Shown here one piece after another: positions 27,235 through 36,224 of a DNA stretch of 64,000 nucleotides. This DNA is from Dehalobacter sp. DCM (GTDB taxonomy: Bacteria > Bacillota > Desulfitobacteriia > Desulfitobacteriales > Syntrophobotulaceae), in NCBI RefSeq assembly GCF_024972775.1, contig NZ_CP092282.1, positions 4,059,525-4,123,524 on the forward strand, in the 5' to 3' direction. Both the position numbers and the translations under genes were made by a program. The first letter of the stretch is position 1. Every line of letters starts with the position of its first letter. The notes under the pieces are model-generated. The model saw only the letters and a list, made by a program, of their open reading frames with translations. It did no database searches and had not been told where the DNA came from.

Positions 27235-28392
27235 TTAGCTAATCGCTTCTGCATGGATACCCTTTGCTTTTTGCGTCTTCCTTTGCTGCAGAATAAAATT
27301 AACCGCATTTTCCGTCGGATTTGCCGGCAAGACCCTTCGCGCCGCCAGACTCATTTGTACCAGCTGCTCCGGATGGTTAACCCATTCTACTACAGAAGCA
27401 ATCAATTCATCAGTGGTTTCAACCATTTTCCCAGCTCCCCCGGCTTCAATGAATAATGCATTGCCTTTTTCATGACCGGGTATGGGCTTATACATCAGCA
27501 TCGGCAAGCCCATGGCGATCGCCTCTGAAATCGTTAATGCGCCGCCTTTAGTAATCAATAGATCCGACGCCGCCATTAACTCCTGGACGTTTTCCACATG
27601 GCCGAAAAGCTTGACTCCCAATTTATCTTCGACGATATTTTTCTTTAATTCACTGTATAACTCTTTATTCGATCCACACACCACTAAGAACTGGGCGGAT
27701 ATTTCCGCAGATAGGGTATAGAGGATGTCCCTGATTTCTTCAACACTGCTGACAGGTTTGCCATTAAGTCCCATGACCAGTATTGTTTTGCCATCGGCTT
27801 TGAGCGCCAGTTTCTGTCTTGCCGCCGTTTTGGATACCGATTGGCTGAAGCTAGGTCGGATAGGAATCCCTGTGGGCATGATTTTTTCCGTTGCAACACC
27901 GGCATCCATCAAACGTTTACCGACATTTTTGTCACCCACGATATATTTATCCGTTCCGGAGTGGATCCATAAGCCGTGAACAAGATAATCCGTAACGACG
28001 GTGACCAGCGGTACATTGATCAAGCCCTTTAATTTCAGTTCACCCATGATCGCTGCAGGAATGAAATGCGTACTGACAATGACTTCCGGCTCATATCGCC
28101 AAATTTGATCCAATACTTTCTTCTTTTCCATTCCCTTGGCTATTTTACGGCAATCTTCCGCGGTGATACTGGATGTCTTTTCGAAAATCACACGCCATAG
28201 CTTTGGTGTTTTTTTAATCATTGTCGAATAGGCTTTTCTAAGAACATAATCTTTAATGAAGAAGAAGGAACCAAAATCAAGATGTTTAGCTTCGATAGAA
28301 GCAGAATTCATGCGCAGTGTTTCCGTAAGCGCTTCCCCGGCTTGAAAATGTCCCTCGCCGTATTGCGATGAAAAAATCAGGATACCTGACAC
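27235..28392 (-). CDS. GT28 diacylglycerol glycosyltransferase (MGDG synthase/UgtP type)
   Basis: Protein of 385 residues from a GTG at 28392 with GGAGGGG 7 nt upstream. The N-terminal half matches the MGDG synthase domain (SSQYGEGHFQAGEAL, then WRVIFEKTSS and VSTHFIPAAI). The C-terminal half is the GT28 nucleotide-sugar domain with LLITKGGALTISEAIAMGLP. Such enzymes add glucose or galactose to diacylglycerol at the inner face of the membrane, giving glycolipids and lipoteichoic acid anchors. It stands alone with a terminator downstream. The exact sugar is not clear. Confidence 0.88.
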   Translation of the reverse strand: MSGILIFSSQYGEGHFQAGEALTETLRMNSASIEAKHLDFGSFFFIKDYVLRKAYSTMIKKTPKLWRVIFEKTSSITAEDCRKIAKGMEKKKVLDQIWRYEPEVIVSTHFIPAAIMGELKLKGLINVPLVTVVTDYLVHGLWIHSGTDKYIVGDKNVGKRLMDAGVATEKIMPTGIPIRPSFSQSVSKTAARQKLALKADGKTILVMGLNGKPVSSVEEIRDILYTLSAEISAQFLVVCGSNKELYSELKKNIVEDKLGVKLFGHVENVQELMAASDLLITKGGALTISEAIAMGLPMLMYKPIPGHEKGNALFIEAGGAGKMVETTDELIASVVEWVNHPEQLVQMSLAARRVLPANPTENAVNFILQQRKTQKAKGIHAEAIS

Positions 28393-28824
28393 TTCATTTC
28401 CCCTCCGTTATGTAACGGTATGTATGTCTCTTTTTGTCTATCTTATTATAAACAAGATTTCTTTATTCTATATTAAAGAATCATAAGTTCTTATTTAAAT
28501 CACAGTGAAAGAACTGTTAATCTTAAAAACAAAAACGTTATCCTCATTATAATAGGCACCTACGGTCCCGTAAAGAGAAGAAATTTTATATTCATAAAAA
28601 CATCCCAAATTCGCCACCGATGGCGAATTTGGGATACCGTCTCTTTCCATTGGTAAAAATAAGTAAAACTTGGCTGGCGCCAAGTCCTTAGACGAAGGCG
28701 GCAGCCATAGCTGCACTTATGTAATTCAGAACGTAAATCGAACTTCCTGGAACAGAAAGTCACTTATACTTTCTGATATACGAAAAAAGCAAACCCGCAT
28801 AGACAGCGGATTTTCAGTCAAATG
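28393..28824. other. non-coding stretch with a repeat hairpin
   Basis: Contains the CCCAAATTCG hairpin (28602-28635) and a short CTTGGC/GCCAAG palindrome near 28672. I see no credible gene in either strand. Confidence 0.5.
28602..28635. repeat. hairpin related to the one at 15542
   Basis: Arms ATCCCAAATTCGCCA and TGGCGAATTTGGGAT are perfectly complementary (15 bp) around a CCGA loop. The inner part of the arm (TCCCAAATTCG) is shared with the 15542 hairpin, while stem positions next to the loop differ in a compensated way. Confidence 0.85.
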
Positions 28825-28910
28825 TGGTGCGGAAGACAGGACTTGAACCTGCACGGAATTACCCGCTGGAACCTAAATCCAGTGCGTCTGCCAGTTCCGC
28901 CACTTCCGCA
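28825..28910 (-). tRNA. tRNA-Leu (anticodon TAG)
   Basis: Begins TGCGGAAG and ends CTTCCGCA plus encoded CCA. The anticodon stem-loop is CTGGA-TTTAGGT-TCCAG. The variable arm is long, as in leucine tRNAs. It is followed upstream by tRNA-Gln on the same strand. Confidence 0.95.
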
Positions 28911-28936
28911 ATAAAGCAAAAAACTTATTAATTTGA

Positions 28937-29010
28937 TGGCTGGGGTAGATGGATTCGAACCACCGATGTCGGAGTCAGAGTCCGATGCCTTACCGCTTGG
29001 CGATACCCCA
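28937..29010 (-). tRNA. tRNA-Gln (anticodon CTG)
   Basis: Begins TGGGGTA and ends with the matching acceptor strand and encoded CCA. The anticodon stem-loop is CGGA-CTCTGAC-TCCG. The T-arm GGTTCGAATCC is standard. Confidence 0.94.
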
Positions 29011-29137
29011 TCGTCGGAACAGTCATGCTTCACTTTATATATTCTAACGAGAAATTCTGTTTTGTCAATGCTTTCACAACATAAAATAGTATCTCTGCGT
29101 TTTCCAGAATCAATACCCGGGAAATAATAGAAATTAA

Positions 29138-29173
29138 AAAATGACCGTTGCATCTATTTCATGAAACGGCCAT
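29138..29173 (-). terminator. terminator after the unknown protein gene
   Basis: Minus strand GGCCGTT / AACGGTC stem with a loop of about 15 nt followed by ATTTTTT. It lies about 50 nt after the stop at 29225. Confidence 0.65.
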
Positions 29174-29224
29174 CTTATTTCTCAATAGAATATAACATTG
29201 CATCGCCTGCCTTACTCGTTGCAG

Positions 29225-29845
29225 CTATTTCATCGGGCATTGGAAGTTTTTACAGAAGGAATTGAACCCAAAAAGATAGAGGGCCGCTTTTTCGATGCGC
29301 ATATTTTGCCATTGCGTCGTATCAATTTTTTCTCCAAAACGATTCTCTGCAATTCCATTAAGTTTGATCCATCCCGCCGTGCCTTCACTTAGTCGCAGCA
29401 CCCATTCACCTTCGGTACTGCCTATTTCGATCCGCAAATTACAGCGAGCATGGAATATTTCAATCAGCTTAACAAAAAGACTGAATAAGTAGTCATTCGC
29501 ATGCACAGCTTCCTCAGAACGGATCATTAAGTCATTGCAAATATCTTCGACCAATACAGATATACCTTTGGCTGGATTATACCGATGGTAAAAGGTCGTC
29601 GAGAGCGATCCATAATTGATAATGCCTGCGCTATAATCAATGGAGAGAGGGTTTTCTAATTCCTCGCAGGTTAAAACAAGATGATCCCGGGAAATCTGCC
29701 AATTGCCCTTAAGCCTCTTTAATAACAAATCAGCGATTTGAAATGACAATATATAGGTAGAAATCTGCTTTTCGTCCCTGAATGTACATCCTGTGCAATC
29801 ACAGTCCTTATCCTGATTATACGCTATAGATGATATCCTCATCAT
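29225..29845 (-). CDS. hypothetical protein with an N-terminal CxCxxC
   Basis: Protein of 206 residues from the ATG at 29845 (AAGGAG 8 nt upstream). I do not recognise the family. A CDCTGC cluster lies near residue 15, with no other paired cysteines except scattered ones (CNDL, CNLR, CKNFQC). There is no signal peptide or membrane helix. The sequence is mixed alpha/beta with a segment RIEIGSTEGEWVLRLSEGTAGW that looks like a beta hairpin. It stands alone between tRNA-Gln and a long AT-rich region and has its own terminator. No function is proposed. Confidence 0.6.
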   Translation of the reverse strand: MMRISSIAYNQDKDCDCTGCTFRDEKQISTYILSFQIADLLLKRLKGNWQISRDHLVLTCEELENPLSIDYSAGIINYGSLSTTFYHRYNPAKGISVLVEDICNDLMIRSEEAVHANDYLFSLFVKLIEIFHARCNLRIEIGSTEGEWVLRLSEGTAGWIKLNGIAENRFGEKIDTTQWQNMRIEKAALYLFGFNSFCKNFQCPMK

Positions 29846-30210
29846 AAAAACCACTCCTTAGTTTCATTATTTAGAACGCAATTTTATTATTACTGTATTT
29901 TTGCAGGTTTTGTTTTATTCTTTAAAACTTTGTTCCATTATTATTTTAAAAAAATTTAATTTGTATCATTATATGAAACATCGTTTTATTTATTGACTAA
30001 AAAATGTATTCTGAATTTTTAAATTATATCTGTTTCTCCTGGTTGCAAACCCGCAGATCGAAAATTCAGAATATTTCATGTTCGGGGTATATTATATTAT
30101 GTACTTATTTCTTTTTCGAGTCAAGTACCTTTACGCGACGAATTCAAATACTTTATTTCACAACTTTATTCACCGACTTCGGATATTCATCGGCATTAAA
30201 CACTAACGAT
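29846..30210. other. AT-rich intergenic stretch
   Basis: No gene seen. It contains an inverted repeat ATTCTGAATTTT (30008-30019) / AAAATTCAGAAT (30061-30072) separated by 41 nt. Confidence 0.5.
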
Positions 30211-30993
30211 TTACGCATAAGGACTGGCTGGTTTGTTATACCCTAAACGGGAAGATATACTTTGCCCCGCGCGTTTAATTTCCAATCCGATCCGTTCCAA
30301 CCCTTTCTCTTTCATCCGGTTGATTGGACCGGAAACACTGATTGCGCCTATCGGTCTGCCAGTATAATCAAAAATGGCTGTTCCAATATTAATAACCCCA
30401 AAATCATTCTCTTCAGCAGCTATGGCAATGCCGGTCTTTCTAATTTCGCCAAGCTGGGCGATCAATAAATCGGGGTCGGTCAGCGTAGCCTGGGTAAATC
30501 GTGGCATCCCTTTGAGTTTTAGAAGGTAACGTACTTCTTCCTCCGGCAATGCCGAAAGAATGGCCTTGCCAACGGCTGTACTGTGCATATACCCTCTGCT
30601 CCCCTCTTTGGAATGCATTCCAATAAGTTGGGAACTTTCCTTATGGTCAATAAACACAACCTCGCCATTATCGTGAAGAACTAAGTGCACCACTTCATCA
30701 AAGGATTTCGCTAGGCTAAGCAAATAGCTTTCGGCCACACGACGTATTTCCAGCTTTTGAATATAGACGATACCCAAATCTACTACCTTTATTCCGAGAT
30801 GATAGTGTTCTGTGTCCTTCTCCTTTTCAACATACCCCCGAAGGCAGAGTGTCTGAAGGATACGATGAACGGTACTTTTATGAAGACCAACCCGGTTACC
30901 AATCTCTGTAACCCCAAGGGATTTTTCGGAGCTTGCCAATACCTCCAGTATATCCAGAGCTCTATCCACGGTCTGAACATGTCCTTCGATCAA
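30211..30993 (-). CDS. IclR-family transcriptional regulator
   Basis: Protein of 260 residues from a TTG at 30993 (GGAGGT 8 nt upstream). The N-terminal winged helix (TVDRALDILEVLASSEKSLG, GLHKSTVHRILQTL) is followed by the IclR effector domain with MHSTAVGKAILSALPEEEV and IAAEENDFGVINIG, ending GAISVSGPINRM. IclR proteins bind small acids or aromatics and control catabolic genes. No target operon is adjacent on this strand; the neighbour is the giant surface protein gene, transcribed divergently. Confidence 0.93.
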   Translation of the reverse strand: MIEGHVQTVDRALDILEVLASSEKSLGVTEIGNRVGLHKSTVHRILQTLCLRGYVEKEKDTEHYHLGIKVVDLGIVYIQKLEIRRVAESYLLSLAKSFDEVVHLVLHDNGEVVFIDHKESSQLIGMHSKEGSRGYMHSTAVGKAILSALPEEEVRYLLKLKGMPRFTQATLTDPDLLIAQLGEIRKTGIAIAAEENDFGVINIGTAIFDYTGRPIGAISVSGPINRMKEKGLERIGLEIKRAGQSISSRLGYNKPASPYA

Positions 30994-31198
30994 GCCGTTA
31001 TACCTCCATTTCCATCGTTCTTCATTAATACCAATATTATTATCCGTTAAAACTTAGGCTAATACAATAAGTATATGTTTAAAGATAAATTTCACAAAAA
31101 AACTTTTCATTTTTAGGAAAATTGTGCCAGTTTATCCATTTATACGTTATAATACTTTTAGAGAATAAAATAGACGTATCTATTAGGAGGTTGCACTC

Positions 31199-34100
31199 AT
31201 GACGACGTCAACAATCAAATTAAAATCACTGCTGGTCAGCTTATGTTTACTTATGTATACCTTTGTAGCTCCCCTCGCTTCTGAGGCTGCGGTATCACTC
31301 TCGGCTCCTGCAAACGTAACCGCTTCAGTCCTGAGCCCGACTGAGATCATTCTGACCTGGAATACCGTAACCGGAGCGGATACCTACTCCATCTATCGGG
31401 CCACATCATATTCCGGCAGTTATTCCGCGGTAGTGTCCACGTCTTCGCTGTACTATAAAGACACAGGATTAACACCAAGTCAGACCTATTACTATAAAAT
31501 CATCGCGTCAAATACATCCGACTCCAGTAATTACTCATCGGCTGTCTATGCAACGACATTTGCCGGTTTTACCAACGTCTCCGCAGTTTCAGCCAGTCTG
31601 GGACAAATTTACCTGTCATGGTATGCTGTCAGCGATGCCTCTTCCTATGCGATTTACCGTTCGAGTACATATTCAGGGAATTATACGGAAATAGGTACTA
31701 CTGCGTATAGCAACTTTACCGACAGTGGTTTGTCTTCCGGGAGTACCTATTATTATAAAATCTATACTGTGGGAGGTGCTTCTTCGGGTGTATCTTCCTC
31801 TATTGTCTATGCAACAGCAGGCAGCAGCACGGTGTCAGGACCAACACCGACACGTCTGTCCGGAGGCGACCGTTATGATACCTCCGCGCTCATTTCTCAA
31901 CATGGCTGGACTTCCTCCACCTACGCTGTCGTTACCAGCGGTGAAAATTATCCTGATGCGTTGTGCAGTTCACCGTTAGCCGCCAAATACAACGCGCCGA
32001 TTTTGCTTACGAACCGAAATTATTTAAACTCAAAGACACGCTCCGAGCTCTCCCGTCTGCGCGTCTCTTATGTTTTTCTTATCGGCGGGACCTCTGCAAT
32101 AACTACGGGTGTCGAGCAGGAAATCCGAAATATGGGGATATCGGTATCTCGGATAGCAGGAGTCAACCGCTATGATACTTCCGCCAAAATTGCCCTGAAT
32201 CTGGGGGGCTATAATCAGGCCGTTATCGCCACAGGCGAGAATTTCCCGGATGCGTTATCGATAGCCCCTATCGCCGCCAAGAAAGCTATCCCGATCCTTC
32301 TCGTTTCCAGATATGATTTGCCGGATGCAATTAAATCGGCTTTAAACAGCACTTACAGCACGTATGTCATCGGGGACACGACGGTCATCGGTACCAATGT
32401 CTTTAGCCAATTACCTTCAGCCAAGCGCCTTAGCGGAACAAATCGCTATGAGACCAACCTGAAGGTTGTCAAAGAGTTTTCCGGCGAACTAAATTTTTCT
32501 TCCACGTATGTGGCGACGGGGCAGACTTTCCCGGATGCCCTGGCCGGTTCTGCTCTGGCTGCCAAGACCCAATCCCCGATCCTCCTTGTGGGCAGTCAGC
32601 TCAGCACATCGACCGCCTCTTACTTAAGTGATAACAAGAGCAAAATCAGCAAGATCGTGACCCTAGGCAGTACTGGTGCTGTATCCGCTTCCGTCCAAAA
32701 TGCAATCATGAGCTCATTTATTTCAGCACCTTCAAGCCCAGCCAACCTTACTGCCAAAGCGATCAGTACCAATCAAATTGCTTTATCCTGGCCTTCTTCC
32801 AGCGGTGCTTCATCTTATGCGGTCTATCGCTCGACATCGTATAACGGGGCTTACACGCAGATTGCTACCGCCGCGTCTACGGCGTATGTAAACAGCGGTC
32901 TATCTGCAAATACGACGTATTACTATCGCGTGAAAGCTGTCAACAGCACCGGCGCCAGTATATATTCATCCACTGCCAGTGCCAAGACCACAATCACGGT
33001 ACCGAACGCTCCCACCAATCTTAAAGCTGTTCCGGTCAGCTCCAGCCAGATAACCTTATTCTGGTCTCCGTCAAGCAACACGACTTCGTATTTAATATAC
33101 CGCGCAACATCCAGCACCGGTTCCTATACGCTGGTGGCGTCAGAAACACTGACCACATATACCAATAGCAGCCTTTCAGCGAATACGCCCTATTATTATA
33201 AGATTCAGGCTGTCAACAGCGCCGGGTATAGCAGCTATTCCACTGTTGCCAGCGCCACCACGTTAGCGGCTACCCCTTCCGCCCCGTCTAACCTGACAGC
33301 CACAGCCTCATCCACCGTTTCCACCCAGATCGGATTATCGTGGTCCGCCGTCAGTGGTGCAACGTCTTATTCCGTTTATCGCGCCACGTCAATCAATGGC
33401 ACGTATAACCTGGTTACCACAACGACAGCAACCGCCTACACCGATACAGGACTTACCGCCAATACTACGTATTACTATAAATTGAAAGCGACGAACAGTG
33501 CCGGCAGCAGCGGCTATTCCAATACCGCCAGCGCGACGACCATCGCATCCACCAAGCCAAATGCGCCAACGGATCTCACCGCCTCAGCAATCAGTACAAC
33601 TCAAATCCAGCTCGACTGGACTGCCTCAACGGGTGCCGCGACGTATACCGTCTATCGTTCAGATTCGTTAAATGGAACGTACACCGCGATAACAACCGTT
33701 GCTGCAACGACCTACACCAATACCGGACTGACTCCCACCACAAAATACTACTATAAATTGATTGCCACAAACACTGCCGGCAGCAGCGGCTACTCCGCTG
33801 CAGCTGACGCAACGACACTTACAACGAATACAGCTCCGACAGCCCCCACGAATCTAGAGGCTTCAGCCTCGAGCGCTACACAGATCAGCTTATCCTGGTC
33901 CGCTGCGACCGGCGCAAGCACCTATACCGTATACAGATCAAGTTCTGAGCCGGGCAGCTATACAGCGGTTACGACCCTCTCCGGTACAGTGTATACCGAC
34001 AGTTCACTGACCCCAAGCACAACCTATTATTACAAGGTACTGGCGACAAATGCCTTTGGTAACGGGCCATTCACGAATCCCGTTTCCGCCACCACATTGC

Positions 34101-34381
34101 CTTCGGCCCCTGCTGCTCCCACTGATTTACAAGCGACAGCCGATAGTTCGAGTCAAATCAGTCTGACCTGGACACCGGTTGCCGGCGCAACTTCCTACAC
34201 CATTTACCGTTCATCCTCTTCCGAAGGGACATATACGCCCATTGCTCCGCCAGTCCCTGCCGGACCTTACGCGGATACCGGTTTAACGGCAAATACCACC
34301 TACTATTATAAAGTCAGTGCCAATAACGCGGGTGGATCCAGCAATTTATCTGCCACGGCTAATGCTACGACCGCTCCCTGA
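31199..34381 (+). CDS. large secreted protein with FN3 modules and three CWB2 repeats
   Basis: Protein of 1060 residues. Signal peptide (LLVSLCLLMYTFVAPLASEA), two FN3 domains (about 38-210), three cell-wall-binding-2 repeats (about 215-505, each starting RLSGGDRYDTS, RIAGVNRYDTS or RLSGTNRYETN) and six FN3 domains (505-1060), each ending TTYYYK-type strands. CWB2 repeats hold proteins to anionic cell wall polymers. It is Ser/Thr/Ala/Tyr rich and lacks cysteine. Probably an adhesin or S-layer-associated protein. An AGGAGG site precedes the ATG. Its terminator is split by an IS element. Confidence 0.93.
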   Translation: MTTSTIKLKSLLVSLCLLMYTFVAPLASEAAVSLSAPANVTASVLSPTEIILTWNTVTGADTYSIYRATSYSGSYSAVVSTSSLYYKDTGLTPSQTYYYKIIASNTSDSSNYSSAVYATTFAGFTNVSAVSASLGQIYLSWYAVSDASSYAIYRSSTYSGNYTEIGTTAYSNFTDSGLSSGSTYYYKIYTVGGASSGVSSSIVYATAGSSTVSGPTPTRLSGGDRYDTSALISQHGWTSSTYAVVTSGENYPDALCSSPLAAKYNAPILLTNRNYLNSKTRSELSRLRVSYVFLIGGTSAITTGVEQEIRNMGISVSRIAGVNRYDTSAKIALNLGGYNQAVIATGENFPDALSIAPIAAKKAIPILLVSRYDLPDAIKSALNSTYSTYVIGDTTVIGTNVFSQLPSAKRLSGTNRYETNLKVVKEFSGELNFSSTYVATGQTFPDALAGSALAAKTQSPILLVGSQLSTSTASYLSDNKSKISKIVTLGSTGAVSASVQNAIMSSFISAPSSPANLTAKAISTNQIALSWPSSSGASSYAVYRSTSYNGAYTQIATAASTAYVNSGLSANTTYYYRVKAVNSTGASIYSSTASAKTTITVPNAPTNLKAVPVSSSQITLFWSPSSNTTSYLIYRATSSTGSYTLVASETLTTYTNSSLSANTPYYYKIQAVNSAGYSSYSTVASATTLAATPSAPSNLTATASSTVSTQIGLSWSAVSGATSYSVYRATSINGTYNLVTTTTATAYTDTGLTANTTYYYKLKATNSAGSSGYSNTASATTIASTKPNAPTDLTASAISTTQIQLDWTASTGAATYTVYRSDSLNGTYTAITTVAATTYTNTGLTPTTKYYYKLIATNTAGSSGYSAAADATTLTTNTAPTAPTNLEASASSATQISLSWSAATGASTYTVYRSSSEPGSYTAVTTLSGTVYTDSSLTPSTTYYYKVLATNAFGNGPFTNPVSATTLPSAPAAPTDLQATADSSSQISLTWTPVAGATSYTIYRSSSSEGTYTPIAPPVPAGPYADTGLTANTTYYYKVSANNAGGSSNLSATANATTAP

Positions 34382-34541
34382 GCCATATGGTCTGATCTGG
34401 TCTCATATCGAACAGTTAGTGCGGTAATATTTTAGGTATAACAAAAGCCGTTACACATGGATTCTATAACTCATGATATGCTCCCTTCTAGGTAGACAAG
34501 TGAAATAATAAAAACTTGTTGCTTAGAGGGGAGTATATTTT

Positions 34542-35219
34542 ATGTCAAAGAGAAAGATATCTGGCAACGAGAAGTTAACTGCTGTATTACGGTATCTAGA
34601 TGGAAAAACTAGCCAAAATCAGATTGCCCGTGATCTTAATGTAAGTTTAGCATCTGTTCAACAATGGATTTTTAATTATGAGTCCATGGGAGCCGATGTT
34701 TTCTTAATGAAAGGAACTAAAAAATACACAAAAGTACTTAAGATACAAGCTGTTGAAGATTATTTAGCTGGTTTGGGCTCTCAAACTGATATTTGTAAAA
34801 AGTATGGAATTCGATCAAAAGGTAAGTTACAACGCTGGATAAAACAGTATAATGGTCATGAAGAACTAAGGTCTTCTGGAACAGGAGGAAGTACCATCAT
34901 GACCAAAGGAAGAAAAACCACTTTCGATGAACGCGTTGAAATCGTGCGGTATTGCATTGCACATGATCATAATTACGCAGAAACATCTGAAAAACATCAA
35001 GTATCCTATCAGCAGGTGCGTAACTATACTGTTAAATATGAAGTCTATGGGGTTGAAGCATTAAGAGACAATCGGGGGAAGCGAAAGTCTCAGGATAAGA
35101 TGAGTGAATTAGAAAAGCTGAGAGCTGAAAATAAGATTTTAAGAGCAGAAAAAGAACAGGCCGAAATGGAGGCATCTTTCTTAAAAAAACTCGAGGGGAT
35201 AGAGAGGAGGCGGGACTAA
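34542..35219 (+). CDS. IS3-family transposase OrfA
   Basis: Protein of 225 residues with two helix-turn-helix domains (KLTAVLRYLDGKTSQNQIAR and VEIVRYCIAHDHNYAETSEK), then a leucine-zipper-like coiled coil (MSELEKLRAENKILRAEK), the IS150-group layout. Near its end an A7 run (35183-35189) read as TTA AAA AAA is a classic -1 slippery site; a shift here gives the fused OrfAB transposase. The start has a GAGGGGAG site upstream. Confidence 0.93.
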   Translation: MSKRKISGNEKLTAVLRYLDGKTSQNQIARDLNVSLASVQQWIFNYESMGADVFLMKGTKKYTKVLKIQAVEDYLAGLGSQTDICKKYGIRSKGKLQRWIKQYNGHEELRSSGTGGSTIMTKGRKTTFDERVEIVRYCIAHDHNYAETSEKHQVSYQQVRNYTVKYEVYGVEALRDNRGKRKSQDKMSELEKLRAENKILRAEKEQAEMEASFLKKLEGIERRRD

Positions 35220-36118
35220 GCCTGGTTCGCCATGAATTTATATATCAGGCTATAAAAGAAGAAAACCAAGAACATAATTATCCGATCAGCACCCTATGTA
35301 AGTTTGGAAAGGTATCACGAGCAGCATATTATAAGTGGCTGCATAGAGAAATACCTGAAAGCGAAGCAGAAAATCTTCGTATCGCTGATGAGATTGAAAG
35401 AATTCATGAGGAAAGCCCAGATAAAGGGTATAGAAGAATCAAGGATGATCTTGAGCGGTATCATAATATAAAAGCGAATGACAAGCGAGTTTTACGCATT
35501 TGTCGTAAGTTAGATATAAAATCCACCATTAAGTATTCAAACAATGGGTGTACACGACAGGCAGCCAATCCACAGTATATAGCAGAAAACATACTAAATA
35601 GAGAATTCACCTCTGGAGCTCCAAATGAAAAATGGCTTACAGATGTAACAGAATTCAAGTATTACGTTGGAATAATAAAGCACAAACTATATCTTAGTGC
35701 AATATTAGATTTATACGATAGACGAATAGTTTCATATATTATACGTGATTCTAATAATAACGCGCTGGTATTCGATACATTTGATGCTGCCATTGAAGCT
35801 AATCCGGACGCACATCCAATCTTTCATAGTGACAGGGGATTCCAATATACGAACAGAGCATTTCATGCGAAGCTTGAAGCAGCTGGAATGACCCAAAGTA
35901 TGTCAAGAATAGCCAAATGTATTGATAATGGCCCAATGGAAGGCTTTTGGGGGATTATTAAACGAGAACGCTATTACGGAAAAAGATTTACCAGCAGAGA
36001 CTCTGTAGTAGAAATGATTGAGGAATATATCGATTACTATAACAACAAACGATTACAGAGGAATCTTGGTGTATTAACACCTTTGGAGAAACACGAAAGT
36101 TATTTACAAGCAGCATAA
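35183..36118 (+). CDS. IS3-family transposase OrfB (made by -1 frameshift)
   Basis: The reading frame is open from the A7 slippery site to the stop at 36118, about 311 residues, with no ATG until far downstream; it is made as OrfAB by frameshifting. It has the HTH-like region (PISTLCKFGKVSRAAYYKWL), the HTH_21 region with PDKGYRRIKDDL, and the rve integrase core with catalytic D in WLTDVTEF, D in HSDRGFQYT and E in GPMEGFWG. All three DDE residues are present and the frame is intact, so it is probably active. Confidence 0.9.
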   Translation, partial: KKTRGDREEAGLSLVRHEFIYQAIKEENQEHNYPISTLCKFGKVSRAAYYKWLHREIPESEAENLRIADEIERIHEESPDKGYRRIKDDLERYHNIKANDKRVLRICRKLDIKSTIKYSNNGCTRQAANPQYIAENILNREFTSGAPNEKWLTDVTEFKYYVGIIKHKLYLSAILDLYDRRIVSYIIRDSNNNALVFDTFDAAIEANPDAHPIFHSDRGFQYTNRAFHAKLEAAGMTQSMSRIAKCIDNGPMEGFWGIIKRERYYGKRFTSRDSVVEMIEEYIDYYNNKRLQRNLGVLTPLEKHESYLQAA

Positions 36119-36120
36119 AA

Positions 36121-36147
36121 CTGCCAGCAGGTTATACCTACTGGCAG
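36121..36147 (+). terminator. terminator inside the IS element
   Basis: CTGCCAG-AGGT / ACCT-CTGGCAG stem after orfB, followed by GTTTTATTTTTTT. Confidence 0.8.
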
Positions 36148-36224
36148 CAGAGTTTTATTTTTTTAATTGTCTACTTGACGGGGAGCGGTTCATCATGTGT
36201 AACGGCTTTATCTTTTGCCAATAA

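Larger units (their letters stand above)
34474..36192 (+). mobile_element. IS3-family insertion sequence (IS150-like)
   Basis: About 1.72 kb. The ends are imperfect inverted repeats starting TGA: left TGATATGCTCCCTTCTAGG and right (reversed) TGAACCGCTCCCCGTCAAG, followed on both sides by GTAGACAA and an A-rich run. It is flanked by TCA on each side (34471-34473, 36193-36195), a 3-bp target duplication. Inside are orfA and an intact orfB in the -1 frame. A terminator at 36121-36147 lies before the right end. It appears to be complete. Confidence 0.92.
34444..36209 (+). terminator. terminator of the surface protein gene, split by the IS element
   Basis: The arms AAAGCCGTTACACATG (34444-34459) and CATGTGTAACGGCTTT (36194-36209) are perfectly complementary over 16 bp. 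Without the IS element and one copy of its target repeat they are separated by a loop of about 11 nt. The right arm is followed by ATCTTTT. Confidence 0.8.

Noticed and set aside
31199-34381. CRISPR-like repeats
   Set aside because: The repetitive DNA is coding and made of FN3 modules of about 90 codons; no short regular repeats with spacers are seen anywhere in the window.
35183-36118. orfB of the IS element as a pseudogene because it has no start codon
   Set aside because: The frame is open from an A7 slippery site and the DDE residues are intact, as expected for programmed -1 frameshifting.
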